The notes under the pieces are model-generated. The model did no database searches and was not told the origin of the DNA. It was given only the letters and a program-made list of their open reading frames with translations. Below are positions 38,567 to 49,215 of a stretch of 53,680 nucleotides of DNA, one piece after another (positions within the stretch are counted from its first letter, which is position 1; each line of letters opens with the position of its first letter). Origin of the DNA: Bodo saltans (lineage: Eukaryota; Euglenozoa; Kinetoplastea; Eubodonida; Bodonidae); the NCBI GenBank assembly GCA_001460835.1, contig CYKH01000693.1, positions 7,629-61,308 of the forward strand, given 5' to 3'. A program made the position numbers and the translations under genes.

Positions 38567-40918
38567 ATGCCCGCAGTGACACCTGGTGCATGGACCAACG
38601 TAAGCTACCAGCGTCCACACTCTGCTGCACCAAGCCCCTCGTTTTCATCTCATAACTTGTTGACGCCCTCGTCAGCTCTTCCAGCCGAAGGTGGTGGCTT
38701 GTCGGCAGCAGATGCTTCACCGATCACCGCCCTTCGTCGAGCGCATACAACAGTTAGCAGTGCCACAGCCGCCGCCGATGGGAGCACAGAAATGGTAGTT
38801 TATCCTTATCATCGACCAAGAAGCGCCGATGTAATGTGCAAAAGTAGCAACACGATGGATACATGGGTGTTGAAATGTCAACTGCACAAGCTGACGCAGC
38901 CGTTTGCATCTCACTTCCTTTGGAAGCGCCGGGAGTGTGTGGACGAAGAGTTGTCAGTTCGATACACCATCGTACATGAGATGCTGGAATCTGCGGGGTT
39001 CCTGATGTCAACGCTGACCGCATTGGAGGAAGCTGCTTGCTTCCACGAGATTTGTGCGCAACGTAAAGATGAGGCGTTCATGCCGTGGTGCAGCCAGGGG
39101 TGTCGGTATTGTTGCACTCACCGGCTGCTGTGGGCCGACCACGCCACGCAGCTCTGGATGAGCCTACGCATTGACCTTCAGCAACAAGAGACTGTGGTGC
39201 GTCGTTCCTTAGAGGCCGGTTTGTTGCATGAGCTAAATGGTTTGCACAATTATTTTCAAGCCAACGCACGTGCGCATGATCTGTTGCTCGCGCATCAGAG
39301 CACATTAGAAGCGGAGTGGCAGCACGTAACTACCATTGTCAAACTTAACGAAGATCGATGCTTTCAGACCGAACTGATGGAGGTAAAGGATCGGATGTTG
39401 AGTGAATGGAAGGCGGAGTGCAACCGCATTGCTTTGGTGAACCGCGAGCGCGACGCTGATAGACAGGCGGAAAGCGCCGCTGTGTCATTTGGTCGTGCGG
39501 CAGCCCAAACGAGTTTCTGTATGCGAGAACACGAAGTTGAGCGCCGCCGGACGCTTGTGCAGCGAGAACTCAACGAACGTATCGATCTTCGGGCGCGTAT
39601 GGAAGCACAAGGCACGTTAATTTCTCAACAACTTTGGCGAGTCGCAAATGATGACACCTTTGAAGAGCTAAAATCACTCCGGCAATTTAAGATGGACGTA
39701 GAAGCGGCGCAAAGGAAAGCTGAAGAAGATCGCGTTGCAGCAATCCGGGCGGAATGGGCGAAGGAGCTCCAAGAAATCAAAAAGCTGAAGAAATCAGGGC
39801 CCCCAAAGGGCCAACAAGCACTTCCGTCATGTGGTCGATGCGGCCAACCCCCAGCAAAAGACGAGTTTACTCACCGGATTCAGGAGTGTGTGGAGCGACC
39901 CGTGGCGTGCCCTAAGTGCACCGAAGTGATGCCCTTTTCACGACTAGAAGCCCACAAAAGTGTCTGTTCGCAGCGGATTGTACAATGCGGCAGCTGCCTG
40001 CATTATTACAAGGCTTCCTATCTAGAAGGGGCGCATAAGGTGTACTGCGCAGCGTTGCCAGAGATGAGCCGGTTGCTGAAGTCTACAAGCGGCACCGAAC
40101 AGCAACAGCAACAGCGATCTTCAAATTTGTGGAAGTGGCTGCCAACATTGCCAATTAACGCGATGTTGCCTGGCTCACTTGAACTCCCGTGGAGCTTTGT
40201 TCAAACACTTGCAACAACAACGACCTCCGTTGCGCTGCCACCAACAACCGCAGCCTCGTCAACAGTGACGATGCCCATTGCAGTTCCTTTTATGACGCCC
40301 ATTGTTTCACGAGGAAGCGACGAGTCTTGCGGTCTCCTGACCCACATTGGTGCCGTTGCCGTGAACTCTTGGGCTCAAGTGCAAAGTGCGCTTGATGAAT
40401 TGCTGCGTACTACCGCCGCCACCTCCTCTCCCTCCATGGTAGTAGCGTCGTTGTCAGTAGAGGAGATATTATCGACGCTAAGTCCGGTCAACGTAATTTG
40501 TTCGTTTGCGACGACGACATCTTCTTCCGCCCCACAATCGTTGCCCACCGCCACGGAGAACGACAACGACGAAGGGAGTCCTCCAAAGATCCTCGTCGCG
40601 ACGATGCCCGTCGTTCCTGCGCTCACATCGACCACGATGCCATCATCACCGTGCAACAACACGGAACACAGCAGCGATTGTGTCACATGTTCCTTCTGCC
40701 AACTACAGTGCCACCAGCCATCACAAGCAAGGAGTCCGGAATATGCTGCTGTAGATTTATTGAAGAATAGTATCGGGACCGGTAGCGGTGGTAGTGAACA
40801 TGCTGGCCTCCTCCACTACCTCTGCCAACACCACGTACGTTGGATGTACAGCGTCCATAGCAGCGACATCGCCCAGTACTGCAAACCTGCAATTGAGCGC
40901 AAGGGGAAGAAGCGATAG
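38567..40918 (+). CDS. coiled-coil protein with TRAF-type zinc fingers
   Basis: The 783-residue product has a Ser-rich N-terminus and a Cys/His-rich segment (about 165-190, with WCSQGCRYCCTHR). A charged helical, probably coiled-coil region follows (about 195-410). Then come Cys/His zinc modules (about 420-500: CGRCGQPP, CPKCTEVMPFSRLEAHKSVC, CGSCLHYY) like TRAF-type fingers. A second Cys cluster lies near 705 (CVTCSFCQLQC). No RING or MATH domain is evident, so a ligase role is not shown. Such fingers usually bind proteins; a scaffold role is inferred. The frame is open upstream to 38405, but that stretch is a pyrimidine tract and A run, so 38567 is chosen. Confidence 0.65.
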   Translation: MPAVTPGAWTNVSYQRPHSAAPSPSFSSHNLLTPSSALPAEGGGLSAADASPITALRRAHTTVSSATAAADGSTEMVVYPYHRPRSADVMCKSSNTMDTWVLKCQLHKLTQPFASHFLWKRRECVDEELSVRYTIVHEMLESAGFLMSTLTALEEAACFHEICAQRKDEAFMPWCSQGCRYCCTHRLLWADHATQLWMSLRIDLQQQETVVRRSLEAGLLHELNGLHNYFQANARAHDLLLAHQSTLEAEWQHVTTIVKLNEDRCFQTELMEVKDRMLSEWKAECNRIALVNRERDADRQAESAAVSFGRAAAQTSFCMREHEVERRRTLVQRELNERIDLRARMEAQGTLISQQLWRVANDDTFEELKSLRQFKMDVEAAQRKAEEDRVAAIRAEWAKELQEIKKLKKSGPPKGQQALPSCGRCGQPPAKDEFTHRIQECVERPVACPKCTEVMPFSRLEAHKSVCSQRIVQCGSCLHYYKASYLEGAHKVYCAALPEMSRLLKSTSGTEQQQQQRSSNLWKWLPTLPINAMLPGSLELPWSFVQTLATTTTSVALPPTTAASSTVTMPIAVPFMTPIVSRGSDESCGLLTHIGAVAVNSWAQVQSALDELLRTTAATSSPSMVVASLSVEEILSTLSPVNVICSFATTTSSSAPQSLPTATENDNDEGSPPKILVATMPVVPALTSTTMPSSPCNNTEHSSDCVTCSFCQLQCHQPSQARSPEYAAVDLLKNSIGTGSGGSEHAGLLHYLCQHHVRWMYSVHSSDIAQYCKPAIERKGKKR

Positions 40919-41267
40919 GATGATTGCACAGGACAGGATGTGTCTAGTCCACCTCCCTTTGCCGGAAATGTTGAAACAAGATTTTTTTTTTTCTTTTCAC
41001 GCCCCTCCTACGGACCAACTACGAGTTCCCCTATCCCCGATCATTTTGATGAGTGGACATTTTTTTGCGTAGACAATAAAATCCTCCTCGATCGTGCTTT
41101 GTGCTGTTCTTGTTTTGTCTCCTTTATGCAGGTCACCATTGCAGCGTCAGCTTTTCTCACTTCCAACACGATTTTGGTGCGCGCGTGTCACCATCCTTGT
41201 ATATTCAAACTAGTAGTCGCAAACTCATAATAAATTAACACACCTACTTTAAGGACTTTACTACCTT
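40919..41267 (+). other. intergenic region
   Basis: No gene. T-rich tracts at 40981-41000 and 41100-41130; AG near 41251-41253 could be the acceptor for the next gene. Confidence 0.4.
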
Positions 41268-42526
41268 ATGACAGTGTTTACAAAAAAAAAAAAAAATTAA
41301 GTTATAACAGAAATCCCTCCCAACACACTCAGCTTTCGTTTTACCTTTTCAAAGCGTTTACCCCGCTAGCCGCAACCGGCATCAATCCGTTCGTCTATCC
41401 AGTCGACGCTCTGCCTATTGTCACGCGTGTGCTCCACGTGTTCCTACTCTTCCCCATCCGCCTTGTCCTCGCCGTTGCACTTCTCCTACTTCTGTTTATT
41501 ATTGACACCCTTGCTCACACACTGAGAGTCGTATACCTTGGCGTGCTGGCTCGCTTCACGTTCACACCTCTAGGGTCGATCGTGGCAAGAATGGTGCTGT
41601 TCCTACTAGGAGGTGGTCTTACCTCGCGTTTCAGAATCCTCCCACCAAAGCCGCAGTCAGTGGTGGGCGGCAAAGACGACACGTTGAAGGCACCCAAGGC
41701 TGGAGATCTTATTCTGTGCAACCTGCAGTCTCCTTTGGACGTCTTGGCAATTCGTTGTGCGCTCCCAACTGTGTTCAGCGGTGCCAGTGAGTGGTCGGGT
41801 GCGCTGGAGAGGGGTGCTGTGTTTGCATTTTACGACCCGCTTGGTGGAGCCCGAGGCGCGCCCATCGCCGACTTTTGCCCAAGTCCCTTCCAGCTGTGGA
41901 AGGCGGCACGCTACATTCGACATTTAGCGAAACCAGATGTCATTTTGCGCATGGAGCACAGTGTGCCAAGCTCGACCCTCAGCGAGGTGCCCCCACTGCC
42001 AGTCGACGCCCTTCAGCGCCGTGCAGTGAAGTTAGGCATCCCTGTCATTCTCTTTGCGGAAGGGACTACATCCAATGGCAAAGCGATAATGCCTTTCCCC
42101 AGGTTGCAGATCTCAACCCGCCGCCCCGCAACAGCAAAGGCAGCACCCCAACAAATTTTCTTGAGCGCTGTGCATTATCCACACGCCCCTGCAGCAGCCT
42201 GCGTGCTGGACCAGTCGTCAACGCCTTTGCCTTTCTTGGCGAATGTCTGTGCAAGGACTGAGTTGGGAAGCCAAGCAACCTGGACGATCGCGCGTCCCAG
42301 CGCTGCAGTGGACATGGCGCTGTATGTGAACCCTACAGGAGGTTCCGACGCCTCAACAACAGCGGACACGGATTATATCACCACCGCCTCGTGGCTGTTA
42401 GACTGCCGTAGCAAAATGTGCGCCCTAGTGCAGTACCGCAACCCCGGTGTGGTGTGCAAGCCGGTGACTGCAGGTCTACAAGAGAAGGTGGGATTCGTGA
42501 AACAGTTTCTTGAGACAATGAAATGA
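41268..42526 (+). CDS. PlsC-like lysophospholipid acyltransferase (probable homopolymer frameshift at start)
   Basis: The coding frame, open from 41234, has no ATG before its first hydrophobic segment (FLLFPIRLVLAVALLLLLFI). Just upstream an ATG at 41268 is followed by 15 A (41282-41296); one A fewer would put it in frame. That makes a miscounted homopolymer likely. The alternative is a non-ATG start such as GTG 41429. Block III of the PlsC/GPAT/LPLAT family is recognisable as ILFAEGTTSNGKAIMPFP. Block I, usually NHxxxxD, reads NLQSPLDVL, with Leu where the catalytic His is expected. Two hydrophobic segments near the N-terminus suggest a membrane anchor, probably in the ER. The expected reaction is acyl-CoA transfer to a lysolipid, but loss of His leaves activity open. 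Confidence 0.6.
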
Positions 42527-42884
42527 TGATGATCTCAACAACATCAGCGGCAGGTGTGAAATGGTGGTGGCTGCTCTCTCTGTCACGCACACGCACACCC
42601 ACACGTACGTGCAATTTTGTGCGCCAACTTAACTTTTTGCACAAACTCACGTTTTACGACTGTGGCTTAATCACAAATCAACTAAAAGTGTGCCCCCTTC
42701 TTCTTTCATTCATCCAAGACGCTTAGAGAGAAAAACGTTTTTGCAGTTGTTAAACAGAGGAAAAAGAACGCTTTTCGTCTATTAGAAACACTCTGCACCA
42801 CAAGAACTGCAACAAGCATAGCAAACTGACGTACAAACAGCGCGGCGCGCCACACAACTTGTGCAAGAACATTAGCAGCACCAT
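42527..42884 (+). other. intergenic region
   Basis: No gene is supported. A pyrimidine tract at about 42690-42710 with AG at 42717-42718 is a possible acceptor for the large gene that follows. Confidence 0.4.
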
Positions 42885-45800
42885 ATGCAACCGTCACAGC
42901 CACTGCCATTGTCGCAGATCGGGAAGCTCAAGAGCGCTGCGTCGTCGTCAAACCCTCAAGGTGGGATTCCGGTGACAACCTCAGCCCCCTCTAGCCGCCC
43001 TGGCACTGCGGAGGAACGAAGAAAGGAGTTACACAAAACGCTGCGAGACCGCCACACCCCTCAGCACCGATCGCACTTTTTTGGGCGTCCTGGGTCATCT
43101 GGGACGACGAGACCACACCAGAGTGGCACCAGCGGAGGAGCAGAATCACCTGATGTGGGCCTTGAAGGTCCGACGTGGAGCAATGCGAGTTTGGTGAACA
43201 CTCAGTCCCTGGCAGCACGCGTTGAGGAGACGGACAACGTGCAACTCTCGCCATCGCAGAGACACATGTCTAAGCAAATGAGAGCACTCGCTGACCGAAC
43301 TGCAAAAGCAGAAGCAGAAGTTGCCACACAGGAGCACATGCAGCAACTCTTTGCAGGACTCCCATGGTGGCGCCGCATTGTTGTCGACGAGAACTTTCGT
43401 CGACGAGTCGCAACCTTAGCAGCCCGCGCCATTCGTGCACAAGAAGGCTACCACAGACCTGATGCGGACGCACAAAACATTTCGTTACCACCGATGTTTC
43501 GTTGGGAGGCGATGTCCGCCGAGAATCGTGTCGTACAGCCAACCCCAGGTGCTTCATGCGGCCCTCTGGATGGAGTCACGCATCGATGGAAAGGTCCATT
43601 TCCGCCCAACGGCTTCGTGCAACTTACCCCCAATGTTCTCAACCTTCGCGCAACAGCAGAAAAGAAAGGCCCGTTGCATATTAACGTCTACGTTCCCATG
43701 CGACCCAAACGGCAGCATCATCATGCTTCCGACCAGGAAGACTTTGATGGCACACATGCCCTCGATGAGCTAGGCGGGGTGCGTGGAGATGGCATGGAGC
43801 ACCGTACCATCGGTCAAATGATTTTAGATTACGAAGACGCCCAACGACGCAAATTTGAGCTCGAGATGGAAGCGAAACGTCAGCAGCGTGAGGCTGCACT
43901 GAACGGCGGCGCTGGTGGTAGCAATGGGGGGATGGGCGGTACTCGTGGAAAGTTAGCCATGGACGACGAAGGCTTTCTTACAATCGATGGCGTCCGGCTT
44001 GAGCAGCGGTATGTAGGGACACTGCGGCCCAGCTTTCTCTTATTGCGCTGGAGAATTATCTGCAACGCCATTCACGAGTATGGTGCTTCTGTGTCTGGGC
44101 TTGGCGTAGGGAGGCCAGGCTTTGTTGTGGCCGCATCACCAGCGGCACTGCAAGCGTCCCCTATCTTGCCGTCCAGCGCAGCGAGTATGTTTGGAGGCTC
44201 GATGCCAGGAAGTGCACCGGGAACTCCTAGACGAACAGTAAAATGGAATCATAGCAACAACAACAACAGCAGCTCTCCTGCCAGTGTTGTACACGGCGTC
44301 CCAGATGCCTTGGAGCTTCAGCAACAGCAGTCGATCATAACGTCTCCAACCACTCCTGGGGCATCGTCGACCCCGTCGTGGTTGGAGGGCTTACCTAAGT
44401 TTGGTGTCCCAGTGTTCGCTGTGGAAGCACGTCCAGCTAGGAATGTGTACGATCAAAGCACAGATAAGCGACGAGTGGAAGCATACCCTCCCTCCAAGAT
44501 ATCTGGTGCGTTCACTAGCATTCGCCGTGAGGACATCCCCGAGAGCCAGGACATCCCCGAGAGCCGGCGTCAATTTCTATTCCAAGCACCTGGGTGTCGC
44601 AAAGCTGTGCATCGATTGTTTCAGGAGCTCCACCAAGACGCCACTGGCCGCATCCACCAAGCAGCGTATGTGGAGTTTATGCTAGACCTACTACACGTGT
44701 TTTTGCCAACATTTCATGCACAAAGCAACATCGAGGTGGCGGAGGACGAATGGCTGTGCCGAGGCGTCCCCGAGTTTCCAGACTTCACCATCTTTTACCG
44801 CAACCTTTTCGACTTTCCTCTCATCCTTTGCCGCGAGCGCAACACGATGACCGAAGAGCAGTACATCTCTGTCTGGGATTTGTTGTACGAGGCACTCTAC
44901 GGTCGTGAGAAGCTGCTTGGCTGGTATGAAGTCGATATCAAACGGACACAACTGTTGATGGGCCTTCCCGCACCAACAACAACGACAAGTTACGCTGCTG
45001 TGCGATCGTCGTCACCCTCTGCTGTGTTGGGAGGAAGCAGCAGTGTCGCCGCGAATGCCGATGCGTTAAGCTGGAAAGCCCATCTCCCCTCGTACTTGTG
45101 TCCCACATCGCCAGAAAGTGCCATCGAAGTGCCACTTCGGAAGAACGCTGATCATTATGCATTGCATCGTGTCGCTACTCATATTGAGAGCACGCACCAG
45201 CAAGTTCAGTTGTCTGATCCAGCTCGCCGAACATTTCTGATCCACCGCCTCGCAAGCACGCATTTGGCGAATCGAACGCATCAAGAGGGGAAGAGTGGTG
45301 ACCTCAGCCCCGCTGCATCGTTTCGTCTTGCTGCTGCTGCCTCCGCTGGGCGACGTCGCAATCGAAAGATGGAGGGAGGAGTCGATGCGGAAGACAATAA
45401 TGACGATGATGACGATTACCTGGCATCCCCGCTTCTCGAAGGCGGCGGTGACGCTGGAGTGCAGTTCCCGTCTCTCGCATTGCAAGTGAAGCAGCTCGCG
45501 GACAGAGAAAAGAAAGCCGCTACCAGCCCTGGTGCACGAGGTCAGCGCGGAAAGTTACACAAGACCGAACGTCAACGAGAAGAGGCACGACGCATCAACG
45601 AAATGCTCGCCATTGAAAACAAAGCCAGCAGCTTGAATCTGTACGAAGAAGTATATGAATCACCAGAAATGCCTCGAGACGACATCGACGAGATTTTAGA
45701 TTACTGCTCGGAGATCAGTGACACCGACTTGATGGACGGCTCCGGCGAGGAGGAGGACCTAGACGAGGACGAGATGATTCGGTCGTTAGACTCTGCAGGT

Positions 45801-46862
45801 GGCGTTCCTCTCGGCCCTCACGACGCGGAGGTGGCAGCTGTTGCAGCTGCAAAGGCAGCGGCAGCAGCTCGCAGAAAGCGTTCCATTCGCACACTGTATC
45901 ACGAAGACCGCCTTCAACGAGAACTTCGTGCCGAGCGTGAGGCCCAAGAAGCGCTCGAGGCCAAACTGTTACAGCAGCGACGCGCAGCCTTGCAACAAAA
46001 GCAACAACGACTATCGCCACCAGATTTATCCCTGTCGGGTATGAGCGGTCGGCGTAGGTTGTCGTCAATCTCGCCGACCAAGCCCGCTGCCCTGCGCCGG
46101 ACGAGCCTTGTCGCACAAATTGCAGGGAATAGCAAGCTTGGTATTAATACCGCGCGAAGCGACGACGGCCAAACACAATTAAGTCTCAGCGGGAGAGCCC
46201 CGTCCCCAACCAGCCACAAGGACTCTGAGATACCGGTTACCAGCGGTGGTGGCATTGGCCCCTCGGGAGCGCTGTCGACGAACGATGCAGCGGCAGCCCA
46301 TGACCCTCGCCCGAAGATGGTGTTGTCACCGGAGCACGCTCAACGTGTTCGCCGTGCGGAGCGTGAACGTGTTCGGCAGTTGGCACTTCCTAACGGAAAT
46401 GAGCTTGTGCCGACGTTGTCGCCCTCAGCCCCAACACCGCTTGTCCCCCCAGTCGCTGTTCCTCTGCAGTACCGCACCTTTCTGGCGTCCCACCTCACCG
46501 GTGGTGCTCGCACCGCTCTTGACGCAAGTGAGCTGCAGCTCATTCACACAACCCCACAGCAACAGAAGAGCAGCGCCACGCGATTACCCTATGGGGGAGG
46601 TAGTCAGCAGCACCAACGTCGACCAGAGACGGCCATGTCAGCACACGCGTCCCTCTCCGTGAATCCCTTCCAACGTTTATCACGACAAACGAAAAGTTTG
46701 ATCGAAGCAACACCCCAAGGAGGAAAGTCACGACAGGCAACCACAGTTGATGGCGGGGCTGACTGGAGTTCTGCAGAGCAAGCAGACCCGCAACTGGTGA
46801 CCGAGGACCCGAATAGCCTTGGAACCCCAAGGAGGAAAGTCACGACAGGCAACCACAGTTGA
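42885..46862 (+). CDS. large low-complexity protein, N-terminal part (frame broken)
   Basis: The 1325-residue open frame starts at an ATG near a plausible acceptor. I do not recognise the family. Visible parts are a charged helical segment (about 125-200, including GLPWWRRIVVDENFRRRV) and a folded region (about 560-690) with EF-hand-like helices. Acidic and Glu/Arg-rich coiled-coil segments follow (about 830-1040). The folded region (HRLFQELHQDATGRIHQAAY, then YVEFMLDLL) resembles segments I associate with flagellar proteins; that is a guess. The frame stops at 46860-46862 only because a 112-bp tandem duplication shifts it. The protein continues to 48684; with one unit removed it would be 1895 residues. 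Confidence 0.65.
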   Translation: MQPSQPLPLSQIGKLKSAASSSNPQGGIPVTTSAPSSRPGTAEERRKELHKTLRDRHTPQHRSHFFGRPGSSGTTRPHQSGTSGGAESPDVGLEGPTWSNASLVNTQSLAARVEETDNVQLSPSQRHMSKQMRALADRTAKAEAEVATQEHMQQLFAGLPWWRRIVVDENFRRRVATLAARAIRAQEGYHRPDADAQNISLPPMFRWEAMSAENRVVQPTPGASCGPLDGVTHRWKGPFPPNGFVQLTPNVLNLRATAEKKGPLHINVYVPMRPKRQHHHASDQEDFDGTHALDELGGVRGDGMEHRTIGQMILDYEDAQRRKFELEMEAKRQQREAALNGGAGGSNGGMGGTRGKLAMDDEGFLTIDGVRLEQRYVGTLRPSFLLLRWRIICNAIHEYGASVSGLGVGRPGFVVAASPAALQASPILPSSAASMFGGSMPGSAPGTPRRTVKWNHSNNNNSSSPASVVHGVPDALELQQQQSIITSPTTPGASSTPSWLEGLPKFGVPVFAVEARPARNVYDQSTDKRRVEAYPPSKISGAFTSIRREDIPESQDIPESRRQFLFQAPGCRKAVHRLFQELHQDATGRIHQAAYVEFMLDLLHVFLPTFHAQSNIEVAEDEWLCRGVPEFPDFTIFYRNLFDFPLILCRERNTMTEEQYISVWDLLYEALYGREKLLGWYEVDIKRTQLLMGLPAPTTTTSYAAVRSSSPSAVLGGSSSVAANADALSWKAHLPSYLCPTSPESAIEVPLRKNADHYALHRVATHIESTHQQVQLSDPARRTFLIHRLASTHLANRTHQEGKSGDLSPAASFRLAAAASAGRRRNRKMEGGVDAEDNNDDDDDYLASPLLEGGGDAGVQFPSLALQVKQLADREKKAATSPGARGQRGKLHKTERQREEARRINEMLAIENKASSLNLYEEVYESPEMPRDDIDEILDYCSEISDTDLMDGSGEEEDLDEDEMIRSLDSAGGVPLGPHDAEVAAVAAAKAAAAARRKRSIRTLYHEDRLQRELRAEREAQEALEAKLLQQRRAALQQKQQRLSPPDLSLSGMSGRRRLSSISPTKPAALRRTSLVAQIAGNSKLGINTARSDDGQTQLSLSGRAPSPTSHKDSEIPVTSGGGIGPSGALSTNDAAAAHDPRPKMVLSPEHAQRVRRAERERVRQLALPNGNELVPTLSPSAPTPLVPPVAVPLQYRTFLASHLTGGARTALDASELQLIHTTPQQQKSSATRLPYGGGSQQHQRRPETAMSAHASLSVNPFQRLSRQTKSLIEATPQGGKSRQATTVDGGADWSSAEQADPQLVTEDPNSLGTPRRKVTTGNHS
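44532..44567 (+). repeat. 18-bp tandem duplication, in frame
   Basis: AGGACATCCCCGAGAGCC occurs twice in direct succession, adding six residues (DIPESQ, DIPESR) without breaking the frame. Confidence 0.85.
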
Positions 46863-46935
46863 TGGCGGGGCTGACTGGAGTTCTGCAGAGCAAGCAGACC
46901 CGCAACTGGTGACCGAGGACCCGAATAGCCTTGGA
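46712..46935 (+). repeat. 112-bp perfect tandem duplication, frame-breaking
   Basis: Unit one is 46712-46823 and unit two 46824-46935; they are identical as far as I can read. The unit is 112 bases, so it shifts the frame by one. Short homology (AC) lies at both ends. Confidence 0.92.
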
Positions 46936-48684
46936 ACAGCAAACGGAACTCCTCATCGTCAGAAACAAAAGCAAAGTAACGGTCAACGATCTCAACAAGA
47001 AATACCTCGACCGTATGGAAGTGCAGGTGTTGTTGATGCTGCCCATCATAGTCAGTCGACACCTCAATTTCGAAACCGCCACGTCGCTGCAGTGTCGTCC
47101 ATACCAAGATTTTCCAGCAGACCTGCTAGTGGAGAGTCGTTCTCATCGACACCCTCCTCGATGATCGGTGGAGTGCAGCGTATGCTGTTGACCCCAGCGC
47201 AATCCCAGGCACACGATGAGAAACGCCGTGAGCTGCTTGCACTTCTTATGCTGGATCAACAACAAGAAGTCATTGGAGGTGGTCACGCTCCAGGCGGTGA
47301 GCTGCAAGGGCTGCAGCCGCCAACTGGTGTTGTTGATGATCCGTTTGAGATACAAAGCAGGCCGTCCACCAATCATGGTGGCCGCAACAGCACCCAGCAG
47401 CACGTTGCTCAACACCCCAACAGCGCGGATCAGCAAGATATGCATCAAAGCAACAACGAGTGCTCATTGCGACAACAACAGAATCATGATGAAAGTGTGG
47501 TGAACGAGGGGGGAAGCTTCCCCACGGACTTTCCGAAAGAAGGACTTGCAACATTCGGGGCGCTGTCCTTCAACAGTAGCCCCAACGGAGGCAACAACAC
47601 TGTGCCTCGTCGACCGCGCATGCCATCGTTTGTGCGACACAACAATCAAACAAAAATGCGAACGGTGCTCGGTGACTTGCAAACGTCGGTGTTAGCCTCC
47701 GTGACAACACCACCCTCGCATCCAATCAGCAGGAGCGGCTCGAAGACTGCAACCCCTGTCAACAGCGATATGCCCTCCTTCACAGCAGGAGCCGCCCAGC
47801 GCGGTGGGAGCGCTAGCGGTGCGCGTCGGCTCACAAACTTCACTACGCCCCATCAGCAAAGCTCCGCGGGCACGATGCCTCCACCTGGGGGAGTTGTTCC
47901 GTCTATCCGGCAGCTTCCCCCTCCCTCAGAAGGGGAGGGAGCACCACCCGATGGGTTAACGATGGTGCGTCATGTCGTCGCTGGCAACCCTCCTACCACC
48001 ATCACACCACTCAACGGTTTTATGCAACGAAGCCAGAACATTGCCGTTACGCCAATCCGGCCACCCAAGTACCGCTATCCCAAATTCAAAGGGCCGCAAG
48101 GCCCTCCCGAGAAACTGTATGTCAACAATGGTCACTTGGTGGTGGGACAGCACCCGACCCTTGCTCTGGTGCAACGGCTCAACCTGGGTGTGCCTCTGTC
48201 CAAGGAGCAGCAAGCCCGCCAAGATCAAAAGCCCTCATCCCCCACTACTCAGAAAGGAAATGCACAAGGACCATTGTCACCAACAACGACGGCAACAGGA
48301 AATGGTGAAGAGACTTCCTCGCCGCACGCCTTGCTGCCAAACCTTCCTCTTCAAGGCTTAGCTCACGCCTTTCCCACCACCACCACGACGACGAGCACCC
48401 CAAGAGGAGCAAGCGCAGACATGGTAACTCCACGACCACTGGGTATGGGTGTGCGGTCTCCGCGCACAGTGCTCGCCACGGAGCTAGAAAGGACCGTTAT
48501 CGTGGTACCAACAGGCAGTGGTCGGTGGGATGCCAATGAAGCGAGCCAATCGCTGCGTGGCGGCAGGGCAACGTCGAAGCAGCGCCACAGCCCCACTGCC
48601 ACAACAACAGCAGCACGAGGGGCAGCAGGGGAGTTATCATTTAGCCTTGAGAGCGTCCTGAACATCACGGAGATTCCAATTTAG
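46824..48684 (+). CDS. large low-complexity protein, C-terminal part
   Basis: This is the continuation, in a different frame, of the gene that starts at 42885. The frame begins inside the second copy of the 112-bp duplication and has no credible start codon of its own. It is Gln/Ser/Pro/Thr-rich with one more conserved-looking block near the end (PPKYRYPKFKGPQGPPEKLY, about 48061-48120). It ends with TAG at 48682-48684. If the duplication is an assembly error, both halves form a single gene. Confidence 0.6.
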
Positions 48685-49215
48685 GCTAGCGGGTGTATGG
48701 TGATCGTGTATTCGCATCATCGACAGAAAAGAGAGTTATCTGCGCAACTGACTGTCTGCAATCGAATCCAGAGACACAAGTACAATTATGTAACGTTCGT
48801 TTGGTGGTGTACAGTCCATTTCCGTTCAAATAAAACGACAACTGCTCAAAACTCTGTTTGTTTTTTGAATGTCCTGACCTTTGATAAATTTTCTTTCCCG
48901 CTTTCATTTTTTTTCTTTAGAGGGGGTCAAAATTAGACGCTTACAAAATAAAACGAGCAGAAAAGTATCGATCACACAAATCCCCCCTCCGCTGATCAAG
49001 AAGTTCACACAAAGTGTGAGCCACCAAAGAATCCTCCTAACAAACAACACCAACACAACACAACAGCAATTCTGTTTGTTATTTATCATCTACTAGCGTG
49101 TGACGAAACAAGCAGACAAACGCCAACACACCAACCAGCCAGCTAATCAACCTTTGCATCAGTACGGGCCTTCTTCTGACCATACCCTTTACTATTATCA
49201 AACCAAAACAGCAGC
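48685..49215 (+). other. intergenic region
   Basis: No gene. A T/C tract at 48891-48917 with TTTAG at 48916-48920 looks like the acceptor for the LRR phosphatase gene. Confidence 0.45.
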
